Assembly (NCBI GenBank): GCA_013076295.1
Contig: RQOL01000876.1
Coordinates: 4,588,001 to 4,652,000 of the forward strand
Source: Sanderia malayensis
Lineage: Eukaryota > Cnidaria > Scyphozoa > Semaeostomeae > Pelagiidae
DNA length: 64,000 nt
Reading direction: 5' to 3'
Shown here in pieces: positions 1 to 11,913 of the stretch (position 1 is its first letter; each line of letters opens with the position of its first letter). Under the pieces are notes generated by a model. The model saw only the letters and a list, made by a program, of their open reading frames with translations. It did no database searches and had not been told where the DNA came from. The translations under genes were made by a program, and so were the position numbers.

Positions 1-447
1 TAGCCATTTCTATTGATGCATCTTAATGCTCTATTGTATACCCAGGGTATTCTTTCTTTGTCCTCCTGACAATAGTTTTTTCTACTTCAAGGAGTCTGCT
101 TGGCGGGAAGGATGTGGAAGGCGCAATGGCGCGCAGTATTTTACAATTAAATAATGCAAATTTATTAAAATATTTTCTGGTACTGGATTTCCTCTTTCCA
201 CACCCGGAATTTAATGCTTTGAACAAATACACATATAGGATGTAGGATTGAAACGCGGAATAAAGAATTTCATTAAGATCTTACATTCCATTGCGTTTTA
301 AACACAGCTGTGACTAGTTTCATAATTTTAGCTATTCTTCATTCTATTTTTATTGCATAAAATCTAATCTCCTAATTTTTGACCATTTTGTTTAACTAAT
401 GCCTAACTATCTCAACTTTGTAGACTGCAAGCTCTAATTAAACTTAC
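1..447. other. Non-coding stretch, no gene seen
   Basis: AT-rich sequence up to the left edge of the foldback element. The only open frame (23-232, minus) has no recognisable domain and no convincing splice or start context. I see nothing supportable here. Confidence 0.5.
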
Positions 448-1499
448 GAGCTGGTGTTTCGATGTTGTTGTGTTTTTAAAGCTTGTTCTTTCTCACCACC
501 TTGTTTATCAATATGTAAATTGTGGTGCCCTGTTTCATATGCTTAATAGGCCCACGTACATAAAATGTGCAAGACAAATTAATTAAGGTTATTGTTAGCA
601 AACAAAGCAACTCCCCAGCGGGTTTTTAACAAATACATATTTCTGATGATAAATTTGCATCAGCCGACGTAAGGGACTGCTTTCAATGCTTCAGCTATCA
701 TTTGCATCTCTTAGTGTTTATTGTGAATGTAAAAATGCTTTTGTCGACTGCTTTGTGATTGACAAAAGCATTGGACGTTCTATAGCATAGTTTTACCCTC
801 GTTCCATGTGGATATGGCATTCATGCATTGTTTTCAGACACTGTTTTTCTTCAATGCTGCATAAAAAGGGCAAACCAGAGCCAGTCTAACATCTCAGTCT
901 TCACTTACTCAATTGGCGTGCGGATGGATGCCGAAAAAGAAGCAAAGCTCTGCTGGGCGAAGATTTTTAGGCCATTTCATTAGCAGACTGCAAGATTTCA
1001 TGGTTGGTTAATATTGGAAGCGTTGGCTCATATTTCTACTGAAGCTCGCAACGGCTAACGAAGGGTAACAAACTGTATCAGTTTGGTTTTATTTCTTATA
1101 TTTAATTCATTCTATTCTTTAACATTATATTAGTAGGAAAAACATTGTTTAAGTCCAACATTTCAAAACAGCAAATTTGCAACGTTATCCAACTGATGTG
1201 TTCTTGCGGAGACAAAGCCTTAACTTGCAACGATTCTTCGGCCTAAATTTTATTTGCCTCGCTACTGTGAATTTGATGAAAGGTCAAATTTTTTTACTTT
1301 GCCTCTTTTGTCTGTTTCAGGAAACAAGAAAAGTGAAAGATGCTGCTTTCAATGTTTTCTTTTCATGAAATATACATATATCGCAAATGTTTTTCTTGTG
1401 TGTTTTCTTTCAATTATATCTAACAAAATATAGGTATATTGGGTTTAATTTAGGTAAAATTTTGGCGCAGATTAGGCCGGTAGACCAAGCATCAAGCAT

Positions 1500-1950
1500 A
1501 GGTATTATGCATAGGAATTAAGAATTGGTATTAAGCATAAGCATTATGCATAGGAACTCAGGATTGGCATTAAGCGCAAGCATTAAGCATAGGCAATCAG
1601 GATTGGCATTAAGCGCAAGCATTAAGCATAGGCAATCAGGATTGGCATTAAGCGTTAGCGTTAAGCATAGGCACTTAGGATTGGCATTAAGCGCAAGCAT
1701 TAAGCATAGGCAATCAGGATTGGCATTAAGCGCAAGCAATCAGGATTGGCATTAAGCGTAAATATGAAGCATAGGCACTTAGGATTGGCATTAAGCGTTA
1801 GCGTTAAGCATAGGAACTTAGGATTGGCATTTAGCGTTAAGCATAGGCACTTAGGATTGGCATTAAGCATTAAGCACTCAGGATTGGCATTAATTATTGC
1901 ATTAATTGGGTTGCTAGGAATTGGCGCTAAGCATATGTAAGCAGGAAAAG
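1500..1950. repeat. 39-bp minisatellite in left arm of foldback
   Basis: Tandem degenerate copies of a 39-bp unit built around AGGATTGGCATTAAGCG and AAGCATTAAGCATAGGC. Since 39 is a multiple of three, both strands stay open and give a fake 13-residue repeat peptide; this is a by-product of the period, not a gene. Confidence 0.9.
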
Positions 1951-2109
1951 ATAGCATAGGTAATAAATTATGGGAATATTTATTATATTAAAGGTAGAGG
2001 GTTAAGGTACTCCCTGTAGTTGTCCTTTTTACCCGTGGACTCCTTCTTACCCGTCTACGCTTTATGTTCAATACTTACCTTAAATGCAAATATTTATTCT
2101 TCTTTTCTA

Positions 2110-2600
2110 TTCATTAACGCCTACCCTGAGTACTTATACTTATGCTATGCTTAATCCTTACGCTTACTGCCAATTCTGAGTGCCTATGCTTAATACTTAC
2201 GCTTAATGCCAATCCTGAGTGCCTATGCTTAATGCTTACGCTTAATGCCAATCCTGAGTGCCTATGCTTAATGCTTACGCTTAATGCCAATCCTAAGTGC
2301 CTAAGCTTAATATTTACGCTTAATGCCAACCCTGAGTGCCTACCCTGAGTACCTATGCTTAAGCTTATGCTTAATGCCAATTCTGAGTGCCTATGCTTTA
2401 CGCTTAATGCCAATCCCGAGTGCCTATGCTTAACATTTACGCTTAATGCCAATTCTGAGTGCCTATGCCTAATGCTTACGCTCAATGCCAATCCTGAGTG
2501 CCTAAGCTTAACGCTTAAGCTTAATGCCAATCCTAAGTGCCTATGCCTATGCTTAATACCAATTCTTAATTCCTATGCATAATACCTATGCTTGATGCTT
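2110..2600. repeat. 39-bp minisatellite in right arm (inverted copy)
   Basis: Reverse-complement array of the unit at 1500-1950 (TTAATGCCAATCCTGAGTGC and similar). It is slightly longer than the left array, so copy number has drifted between arms since the palindrome formed. Open frames here on both strands are repeat artefacts. Confidence 0.9.
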
Positions 2601-3914
2601 GGTCTACCGGCCTAATCTGCGCCAAAATTTTACCTAAATTAAACCCAATATACCTATATTTTGTTAGATATAATTGAAAGAAAACACACAAGAAAAACAT
2701 TTGCGATATATACATATATTTCATAGAAAGAAAACATTGAAAGCAGCATCTTTCACTGTTCTTGTTTCCTAAAACAGACAAAAAAAGACAAAATCAAAGT
2801 AAAAAGCAATCAAGCACCAACAATTTTATCTTTCATAAAATTCACAGTAGCGAGGCAAATAAAATTTAGGCCGAAGAATCGTTGCAAGTTAAGGCTTCGT
2901 CTCCGCAAGAACACATCAGTTGGATAACGTTGCAAATTTGCTGTTTCGTAATGTTGGACTTAAACTATGTTTTTCCTACTAATATAATGTTAAAGAATAG
3001 AATGAATTACATATAAGAAATAAAACCAAATTGATACAGTTTGTTACCCTTCGTTAGCCGTTGCGAGCTTCAGTAGAAATATGAACCAACGCTTCCAATA
3101 TTAACCAACCATGAAATCTTGCAGTCTGCTAATGGAATGGCCTAAAATTCTTCGACCAGCAGAGCTTTGCTTCTTTTTCGGCATCCATCCGCACGCCAGT
3201 TGAGTAAGTGAAGACTGAGAGGTTAGACTGGCTCTTGTTTGCCCTTTTTATGCAGCATTGAAGAAAAACAGTGTCTGAAAACAATGCATGAATGCCATAT
3301 CCACATGGAACGAGGGTAAAACTATGCTATAGAACGTCCAATGCTTTTGTCAATCACAAAGCAGTCGACAAAAGCATTTTTACATTCACAATAAACACTA
3401 AGAGATGCAAATGATAGCTGAAGCATTGAAAGCAGTCCCTTACGTCGGCTGATGCAAATTTATCATCAGAAATATGTATTTGTTAAAAACCCGCTGGGGG
3501 TTGCTTTGTTTGCTAACAATAACCTTAATTAATTTGGCTTGCATATTTTATGTATGTGGGATGGACCTACCATCATGCGTATGAAAACAGGGCACCACAA
3601 ATTACATATTGATAAAGAGGCTGGTAACAAAGAATAAGCTTTTCAAACAGCATTCACACACTAGCTTGCGAATCTGAAATGTTTTTTGCATCAAATAAGA
3701 TCTTTAGAAAGTCATGCATGCTTAATGGAAATATCTGGCAAAGTTTTATGGTCTTTGGAAAGTAAGGTTGAAATAATAATTTGTTGATAAGATATTTCTA
3801 TCAGGCATGAATAAATAAATGGCATGAATAAAGCTCTGTTGATCTTGTTTGTTTATCAAGATATCTGGTCGAGCTGACATGTTTAAGTAAATCGTTTTTT
3901 AATTCTGTACCCCA

Positions 3915-4135
3915 GTGGCAAGTGGACAGTAGGATTGAGCGCGATCATCTAGTCAACTGACTTTAGATCCACAAGAGTTCGAGTCTCACTATCTGCCACA
4001 TCGAGAATCCATTTTTAGAAAGCTAGAATTTTCAAAGACTATCAGAAAATTGGATATCAGAATACTCCATCTGATCTATTATTTACTTATTATGTATTAA
4101 ATATATGACAGCGACAGGGCTGATTCCTGAGAATA
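3915..4135 (+). mobile_element. Possible tRNA-derived SINE remnant
   Basis: The first ~85 nt start with GTGGCA and end in TGCCAC, so they could pair as an acceptor stem. GAGTTCGAGTCTCAC resembles a polymerase III B box. The sequence then runs on to an A-rich tail (AATAAATAAAAAG) near 4130. The A box is poor, so this is a weak call; it does not look like a working tRNA gene. Confidence 0.3.
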
Positions 4136-5034
4136 AATAAAAAGATCAGAAAATTATTATTTCTGCTTAAGATATCAAAATCGTCCAAGGACGCTCATCT
4201 GATGCTGTTTTGATGCTCTTTTGTCCGTGCAATTTTTCTGCAACTTTGTTCACTCGAAAGGTGTTTGTGCTTAATCTGTTTTTTTTTTATGCTGGACAAT
4301 AAGATAATTCTTTTCAATTTGAAAGAACACTTGCGAGTTTTTCTTAGTGCATTTTGAGCAACAAGTGCTCTTTTAACATCATCCCTGCAAGCTTTGTTCA
4401 ATTGTGCATTATCGCCTTGTGACCTTACTGTTGCCCTCGGCTGGGTTACGTTGATGCCCTATTGCGTCAATTCCCGAGAAGTAGAAAATTCTTTAAAAAT
4501 TTCTGCTTCGAAACATTTACTTTAGTTAAAACGTAGAGCACCGAGACTTGTTGTTGAATTGCGTCAGCGCATTTTTAATTTTCATCAAAATAATTTCAAT
4601 CCGGCAGGTGTCTTTTAAAGATGACCTTATACTTGCACGATAGTAGCAGTCTTTTACTGTAAAAAGCTGACATTTTAATATTATGCCTCTCGAAAAGTCA
4701 TTTAATTAGATTTTTGGTTGCATTTCTTGCATGACGCACATCTGATGCTTTCTCAGCATCATCAACAATCAAAGGAAAAATTAAAACATAGAACGATCTG
4801 ACCTAGCAATGGTAGTGTGAAGAAGCTCCATTAAGATTTGCTTACTCTGTGTTGCTGACTGAACGCTGCAGTTGTTATTAGCTATGTTTGAGTTCTTGCT
4901 TTGGAGAGCAGGGCATCGCTGATGCTGTAACTGCAATGGAGAAACTTTTGACTGTTAATAAGGTGCACTTAAACAGCAACCAACAACAAATATGCACATA
5001 TACAGTATACATATATGCATTTATAACATGCATA

Positions 5035-5206
5035 CAGAGTCGAACCTCGAGCTCGGCTATCTCGAAGAACTTGCTATCTCCATTCCCCAGACTGCCATAT
5101 CCCTTCTTTCTCAATTTGGGTGAATTTAGTACGCATGTCTCGAGCTCCCGCCACGTCGAACACTTGTTCATTTCCCTTGCGAGCTCGAGATAGCGGGACT
5201 CGACTT
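5035..5206. mobile_element. MITE with inverted termini (CAGTCGA-type family)
   Basis: The left end CAGAGTCGAACCTCGAGCTC pairs imperfectly with the right end GAGATAGCGGGACTCGACT. The same terminal motif (CAGTYRA followed by CGCTATCTCGA) recurs at 10066-10229 and 26888-27063. No coding capacity. A TA precedes the left end, in line with a mariner/pogo-type non-autonomous element. Confidence 0.65.
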
Positions 5207-6682
5207 TTTTTCTAAGATGGTGATGCAACTTAGCAATTCAAAACCCAATCCTTCTTTGTTGTAATTGATATATTTTCTCGAAAAATTCAATCGAATTCAG
5301 TCCTATTGAATCGTTTTAATTAATCAATAGAATAAAGAATTCAAAGAAATCTAAGTTAGGTTTTTCATTATTTCAAATTTTAAAGTGATCCATATTTTCA
5401 AACTCAAAATATCATCATTCACACATCTTGAAACAACGGACCATGGAAGTGAGCAATTTTCTATTCAAAATTACCCAAATGGTTGAACGTGGCATGCTTA
5501 ATGTCGAGCAATGAGGCATCTAAAAATCATCAAAATTTGTAATGCAAGCACAAGAAGACAAGCACTTGGAATAAGGGCCTATATATATAAAAAACAAGCG
5601 ATATGGCCTAGTTTTCTCGCCCAGCCGACGCCAAGTTTTGTATACGTCTTCTATGACGTCTTCTCCATCGTTGCATTTTTCCAATTACGTATTATTTCGA
5701 GCATGCGTATTTGAAAATATTTTTCCTGGGAAAACCCAGCATGCCAGTTGTGACCACATGACATGATTGCGTTTAACGTTCCTCCTCGTGAAATCCTCGT
5801 GTCGTATGAGCGAAATATTCCCTCTTCAAAGTGATATCTCGGTTAGACCATACAAACACATCAATTTATACATTAAATCATCTTCAGTCTTCACTAGAAG
5901 TTTTTTTACAAATATCTGAGCATTCTTCTGATTATCTGTGTATGCAAAATACTTCGCTGGAACAACTAAGCTAATTTACCGTTTTCTTTTCCCAATGACA
6001 ACATCAATTTTTGTGCCATACTTCAGATAGCTTTATAAGCCCCCATATTAATGAAAAAACTGCTAATGATTATAATGATTATGTATAATTTCCATATTTG
6101 CTCAGTCAACCGATGTATAGTAAAACCTCAATGACTCTCAAGGGATCAGTGAATATGGCTCGAACTAACAAGTGTTCGAGTTATGGAGGGTCAGGAAATA
6201 CTAGCAAAGCTTTCAAAGACAATGCAAATTCGTTCGATTTATCGGGACTTTATTGTATTGTATCAGCTCCCGTGAAAACAGACCCTAAGATTCGACCATG
6301 GTGAACATGGTTATGGTTTTTTGCAGTTATTTATGGCAACATTTTCATCGTGTAGGTTGGTACACAATTCACATTTTCTGGCATGCTTCAGGTGAGAAAG
6401 AATGGTGATCGATGTTTACTAACACGCGACTGTTGCTTTATGAAATGATGAATGAATACTGTATGTAGCATGTTCAGTTCAGAATAGAGAAAAGAGCTTT
6501 TCTTATTTCTTCCCGTAGCATGAAATTGAAGCTAACTCTCACCCTATTCTAATTTACTTCACAATTAATACTGTTATAGTTGATTATCAATTATATATAG
6601 TTTGATAAAAGAGCCGAGACATAAATGAAGAACGTCAAATGCATGACAAGTGAATAACTAAAGTTTTATAAATGTTTCTTTG

Positions 6683-7279
6683 TTACATTTTTTTGGAGTT
6701 TTTCATGGACGAAAAGATTCGATCCTGCTTTCTCTCCTCGGAGACTTTTCTTCGATTGTACTTTGCTTCAATCTGCTCCAACTTTCTAGCAGCATCGAGA
6801 AACTCCTTCAACTCGAGTGCTCTTTTTTCCACAGCAGTTATGCGTTTCTGCTTGCTGATACAAATTGTTTCCAGCTTCTTGCAAAACAATTGTCGAGATG
6901 AAATCTGGAATAAGAAGTACGCAAGAGTAATCAGCTTGTATTGCAACGATGAAACAAGCAAATAGCCAACACAAAGTCACCATTAAAGAGGCAAGTAGCC
7001 GTATGCAAGTATGTAATCTAGTTGCACGAAAAGAACTTTAACTCTGCTTTTAGACTATGGCGAGTAGTTGTATGAAAAGAATGTTGATAAAACATGTTGT
7101 AGGGTATAAGGAAGTTCAATGTTGAGTGAGATAGCTACCTGTTCCTTCTTTCCGTAACCATATCTGCCTGAACCTGCAAAAACACATTCACCAGAATGCA
7201 GCCAGACTGATTGGAGAATTGCAATGAAAAGAACGACTCTGAGTGAGATCGAATTGTCTCTTTGACGAAGTGAACTCAT
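6683..7279 (-). CDS. Small putative secreted protein, two exons
   Basis: Model: exon 1 7279-7139, exon 2 6904-6683 with a stop. Both splice sites are GT-AG and the phase is 0, giving 120 aa. Residues ~14-36 are hydrophobic (VVLFIAILQSVWL core) and end at a Cys/Ala/Gly-rich stretch, like a signal peptide. The remainder is short, charged and mostly helical, with two Cys and several dibasic pairs; RYGYGKK contains a Gly followed by two Lys, the form of an amidation/cleavage site. I do not recognise the family. It could be a secreted peptide precursor, a small extracellular helical protein, or a false model; support is the coherent two-exon frame and the signal-like start. Confidence 0.45.
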
Positions 7280-10063
7280 TGTAGCTACAACCAATTGCTA
7301 CACGGCTTAAAACTAGCTAATATCGATAGATATTCACAGGCGATGTCTAGATTATGTGAGTTAATATGCAGGCTTTGCAGCATAAGCCAGTTATCATTCG
7401 AGATTTGAGCGTTTATAGCCGTGGTAGCCTTAATAAGTCGACTGGGGATGATTGTATTTAAATCAATTAAGATTGCAGCTGTCACGGGGCATAACAATGG
7501 AAAGAATTAATATTCACCATTTTCTGCCCAACTCCTTTTGACCATTACCATGGGCGGCAGAAGCAGGTCGCAAAATCGCAAAATGATAAATAAATAGACC
7601 ATGGAAGGGCCATGGAAGGGAAAATAAATGAGCACAGAAATGATCAACAATGTTAACAAATTACAAGCAACCAATTTCATCACATAGAACCTCTGATAAG
7701 GAAAAGCCCTCCACTGTGCTTTTACTTCACGTTTAACTTCATATTGTGGAAATTACATTGGATTCGATTATTTGAATCTTCAGCATTAAACTCGAACTAA
7801 CATAAAGATAATATATCTTTAAATCCCGTAATAATAATAAATAATAATAACTATTATATTCCCACTAGTTTGAAGTTTTGTTTGGGATTATTTTCTTTTC
7901 TCTGCTACATTTCATTTAAATGTCTTAAAATCAAACCAAAGCGCAAAAAAATCTGATTAGCGAGTATTTTGCGCGCGGTGCTAATTGAATAGATTCTTCT
8001 TCTTCCATTATCTGCCATCGCACCTGTTACGACACAAACACCACGCAGTCAACTCGGTTCAGTAGTTTCTGTCGAGGTTTCAGTGGAGGAGGTTCGAAAT
8101 GAGTGATGATCGTCCTAGTAAAAGACCATAATTGATGCACGACAAAAATGCAATAACACATATTGTATCGTGCAATAAACCACAATCTTCTTCAAAAATC
8201 ATTTATACCCTGAAAGTATCACCTTCTTCATTAGGTATAGAACCCGTACTAATTTTGAATTGCAAGATAAGTAGGTGTTTTCTCACGCACTGTCGCACAA
8301 TTGTAACATTGAAATACAATTCAAATGTGGCCGCACAATCCAAAAGTCAATGACCGGCTTATTGATTTCCCGTGAGAGTCAGAACAGAACAAAACAATCT
8401 CAACTATGCATAGAAAGAACTTCATACGGTGAACGCAGTGCAATTCAAAGCACACAAACCTATATTTCACAACACGCGAGAAGCTCTTTCTAGAAAACAA
8501 AACTCAAATCTATCTCGCTATACCCCCTGCCCCTTTTCTTCTCCCCAAAATCATATGCTGGGCCATCCTGGGCTGTTTTCATGCATCAAGGCAACGATAA
8601 GGGCCGAAGCAAACATGAGCAGCCTTTAAACGACACGGTACCCAGAATGCACTGCTGTACCTATTTTACTGTTTCAAAAGAGGAAGGTCAAAACTCCAAT
8701 AAATTATATGTTACACGTACATGATGTAGGAGAAATCGCCTGCAACTGTGCTTATCGGCCACTCAATCCAATTTTATGTGCTGAATAATGCAAACGGCAT
8801 GCTGTAGCTAATAAGAGCGACAATAATAATGGATTTCAAAGGCGCCATTATACCATGAATAGAGATTACACGACTAATCTTTCAAGCAGAGTAGATAGGC
8901 TTTAATTAAAATCTCACTCAGAAGAGCTTACACAGAACATTTTTAATTAGTAACCATACCCATAACAGTAACAACTATAAATAGCGACAGAGTGAGTCAA
9001 AAAAGTAACCTTCCTGACATAATAATTTGTAGAAAATGCATCTAAAGGAAGAACTTTCGAGAAAATCTACCGTACAATATTCAGCTCAAAAGATATCTTG
9101 GGTAAAAATATTTTGTAATTATGTTGAGTCATTTAAGAGCAGTTGCAATTTTAAAATTTAGAATAGAATTAAATGCCAAACCTACTGTTATGGCATTTAA
9201 TGTCTAAAGATTGACAACGTTAAAAAGCAAAATGAGAAAGGTTGGAAGTAACAAAAACAAAACAATAATTAAACAAAATTAATTAAATTATTCAAAGCGT
9301 CCTCATCCCTGTTCAATACATTTTGCAGTCATTCTGGCCAAGCATTAATTATTTTTACAATTTTTCGTTGTGACGACAAACCCCATGTCCGTTTAGTAGC
9401 TTAATGCAATGGCGCAGCAATTCAGAAAATTCAAGAAATTCAGAAATAGCTTTCTTTCTTCTCCAATCTTTCCCAATTTGCAAATTCTGGATGAAATGTT
9501 TATTTTCTGGTGATATTTTGGGCATATTGCCTTCCTCTAAAGAATTTGAAAGTGACAAAAGGTATTGCTCATCCCACATATGACGTATTGTAAACGTATT
9601 GTCAATTTTCAGACATTAAATGACATAACAGCAGGTTTTACGACTAGATGTTCTAAAATCACAACTGCTCAAAAATGGCAAATCATAAATACGAACTATT
9701 TTTACAAAAGATGTTTTTGAAATGGATATTGCATGGTGGAGACTTGCGAAAAAATTGTTCAAAAGGTACCTTTCCTAAAAAATATTTTGTATTTGTATTT
9801 GTAAAAATATTTTGCCCACCTTGTAATTATGCCGATTCAGCATTTTTATCTGCTCCCAGTAAAGTGCTCAGTAGGATTTCAACAATTCAAACGATGGCAA
9901 AACTAGCAGGCTTGTGGATGTGGATGAAGTTGTTTGATCAGTCCCAGTTCATATCTGGTTAAGCTGTTATCGATAGCGGCATACAGGGCTGGATATACGT
10001 ATTTACTTTATGTATGTTAATATTTGTAACGTACAAGGCGTTATAAATATTAACATACACACA
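7280..10063. other. Intergenic stretch, no supported gene
   Basis: AT-rich and mostly stop-dense. Two frames, 9355-9579 (minus) and 9675-9962 (plus), are open but show no domain I know. A (TAA)n-like tract lies near 7825-7855. Confidence 0.5.
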
Positions 10064-10065
10064 TA

Positions 10066-10229
10066 CAGTCGAGTCCCGCTATCAAATTGCAAGAAAGCAA
10101 TTGCTCGACATAGCGGGAGCTCGAGATATCCGTACTAAATTCACCCGAAAGAAGAACGAGGGGAAATGGAAATCTGTTTGAGATAACCCGGTTCGAGATA
10201 ACCGAGTTCGAGATAGCGAGGTTTGACTG
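10066..10229. mobile_element. MITE flanked by TA (mariner/pogo-like)
   Basis: Left terminus CAGTCGAGTCCCGCTATC and the complement of the right terminus, CAGTCAAACCTCGCTATC, match at most positions. The element is flanked by TA at 10064-10065 and 10230-10231, the target-site duplication of Tc1/mariner-superfamily elements. 164 bp, no ORF; same family as 5035-5206 and 26888-27063. Confidence 0.75.
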
Positions 10230-10911
10230 TAGCTACAATGAAGTATTTTTCCGGTAGTTCATAAACATGATCGGCACATGGACGTTTCTCATATAATTCT
10301 TAACATTTTGCCTTTTTTCTAAAGACACCCAGCGGAAGCAATACGTATTCAAACATCAAAACGTTGAAACCATTTTCTATTGAAATCGTCGGTTCAACTT
10401 TCCATGAAACTAATTCCATGTTAATTGGCTCAACAAAGAATCGGTGGGAATAAAGATAGGTCATTCTACGTGCGCAACAACGATCAAGAAATGGGCGGTC
10501 GCTAGGCCAACATTCGTCGCACCTCCGAATCTCCGTTTTCGACCAACAAGAAAACAGAGGCTTTCAATTGCTCTACAAATCTATTCCCATCAGATTGACA
10601 ACATCTGGAAGTTTTCACAACTCATGTATTACGGCTTGGGTGGCGTGGGTTACTCTCATGGTTTCGATATTGTGAATGTCACAATAGGCCGATCCCTTTA
10701 TTACGTCACGCGCGTAGATGCGCGCAATGCATCGTGGTAGTTGTATTTAAGCGTCTCTGTTGTTTTGAAAGTTCTCTGTTGTGGTCGTATGGAAGATTCG
10801 TCTAGATTCGTATTCGCTTGTCTATTTTGGTTGAATTAAAGTTGCAAACGATGGAAATTTACGCTTATTTAATGAACAGCCTATTCCTAGTTTTATTCAA
10901 AACTCTTGTCT

Positions 10912-11696
10912 TGCCCGGGAAATAGTGCTTTGGAAGTAGGCAACGACGAAGATTTAGTTGCAAAAAGCGATGTTGGAAATGGGAAGCTCACCTCTCCTGA
11001 TGAAAGACAGAAGGTCGTCGGTGGTATAACCTGCTGTGTCCCAGAGTGTTTCAGGGCCTGTTTATATGGAGCCGAGTTACTCGGCTTCCCGAGTAACTCG
11101 GCAAGGCGGGATGAAAATTGAATCCTGTTTATATGAGACCGAGTTACTCAAGGCGGGTAACTCGGCTTAACGAGTAACTCGGGAAGCCGAGTAACTCGGC
11201 TCCATATAAACAGGCCCTCAGGAACAGTTTGAGAGATCCTGAACTTTCTTTTTACGTAATTCCCAATGGCGTGAGTAAAAGTAAACAAGAACTTCGGAAG
11301 AAATGGCTACACATGATATCTCGAAAGGATTTTTACCCAGGGCCTGGACATCGAGTGTGCTCAGAGCATTTTGTTGGGGGTAAAAAAACGTACATGAACA
11401 ACGTTCCAGTCATTGTTCCCAAAAATAAAAACAAAAAGGAAAACAAAGAGAAGAAAACAGTGAAATCTAGAAACCGGACATTCGAATTAAAAAGTAGGCC
11501 CACTTCAAGCAAAATTCAAGATCAAAACGAGGAAGTCGCTGTTGAGGCCTACGACAATAACGTTGTTGGAGAGCAAGAAGAGAAGGAGAATGTCGAGAAT
11601 ATCAGAACCAATGAATCATCCGAACTTGGCAATTTCTTGTTAAAATCTTCGTCGTTGCCTACTTCCAAAGCACTATTTCCCGGGCAAGAGTTTTGA
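10912..11696 (+). pseudogene. THAP-domain transposon ORF interrupted by a nested MITE
   Basis: The upstream part ends with CCVPECF and the downstream part continues with RDPELSFYVIP, then W, then C-S-E-H-F and a VPVIVP box. This fits the C2CH THAP finger (C-x2-4-C, invariant W, C-x2-H, AVPTIF-type box). The 164-bp MITE at 11054-11217 splits the finger a few residues after the first two Cys. With the MITE and one 3-bp target duplication left out, the two halves are in frame. After the finger comes a Lys-rich linker and an acidic stretch ending at 11696, running into the right TIR. It could only bind DNA; no nuclease domain follows. Confidence 0.75.
11054..11217. mobile_element. Nested 164-bp MITE with TCA target duplication
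   Basis: Termini GGGCCTGTTTATATGGA and TCCATATAAACAGGCCC are perfect inverted repeats. TCA flanks both sides (11051-11053 and 11218-11220). The interior repeats the word CGAGTTACTCGG and its complement several times, giving a strong secondary structure. A 3-bp duplication suits PIF/Harbinger-type elements, although TCA differs from their usual TWA. It inserted into the THAP ORF after that element was already present. Confidence 0.85.
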
Positions 11697-11913
11697 ATAA
11701 AACTAGGAATAGGCTGTTCATTAAATAAGCGTAAATTTTCCATCGTTTGCAACTTTAATTCAACCAAAATAGACAAGCGAATACGAATCTAGACGAATCT
11801 TCCATACGACCACAACAGAGAACTTTCAAAACAACAGAGACGCTTAAATACAACTGCCACAATGCATTGCGCGCATCTACGCGCGTGACGTAATAAAGGG
11901 ATCGGCCTATTGT

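Larger units (their letters stand above)
448..3664. mobile_element. 3.2 kb foldback (long inverted-repeat) element with minisatellite core
   Basis: The sequence from about 448 to 1950 recurs as its reverse complement from about 2100 to 3664, with roughly 95% identity by eye. Examples: GGGCAAACCAGAGCCAGTCT near 868 reappears inverted, with small changes, near 3225; the tract with ATTAGGCCGGTAGACC near 1472 reappears inverted near 2600. The inner part of each arm is a tandem array with a 39-bp unit. A unique spacer of about 150 bp (roughly 1955-2105) separates the arms. I see no transposase gene and no clear target-site duplication. This is the shape of a non-autonomous foldback element or a large palindrome; similarity fades at the outer ends. 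Confidence 0.85.
3665..6682. other. Intergenic stretch with repeat remnants only
   Basis: About 3 kb with no convincing exon. It contains a tRNA-like SINE remnant near 3915-4135, a palindromic MITE at 5035-5206, and a weaker related element starting near 6115 (TAGTAAAACCTCAATGACTC). Remaining open frames are short and without recognisable domains. Confidence 0.6.
10681..11913. mobile_element. TIR transposon (~1.23 kb) with ~270-bp inverted ends and a THAP ORF
   Basis: The left end, starting ACAATAGGCCGATCCCTTTA, is repeated inverted at the right end (AAGGGATCGGCCTATTGT, ending 11913). The identity continues inward for about 270 bp to roughly 10955 and 11640. Between the arms lies a THAP zinc-finger coding region interrupted by a second MITE. 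There is no transposase catalytic domain, so it is probably an internally deleted derivative of a THAP-bearing transposon (P-element-like or another superfamily). I see no clear target-site duplication. Confidence 0.8.

Noticed and set aside
1518..2582. Long open frames with 13-residue repeats on both strands
   Set aside because: They arise from the 39-bp minisatellite (a multiple of three) in the foldback arms and are mirrored on both strands.
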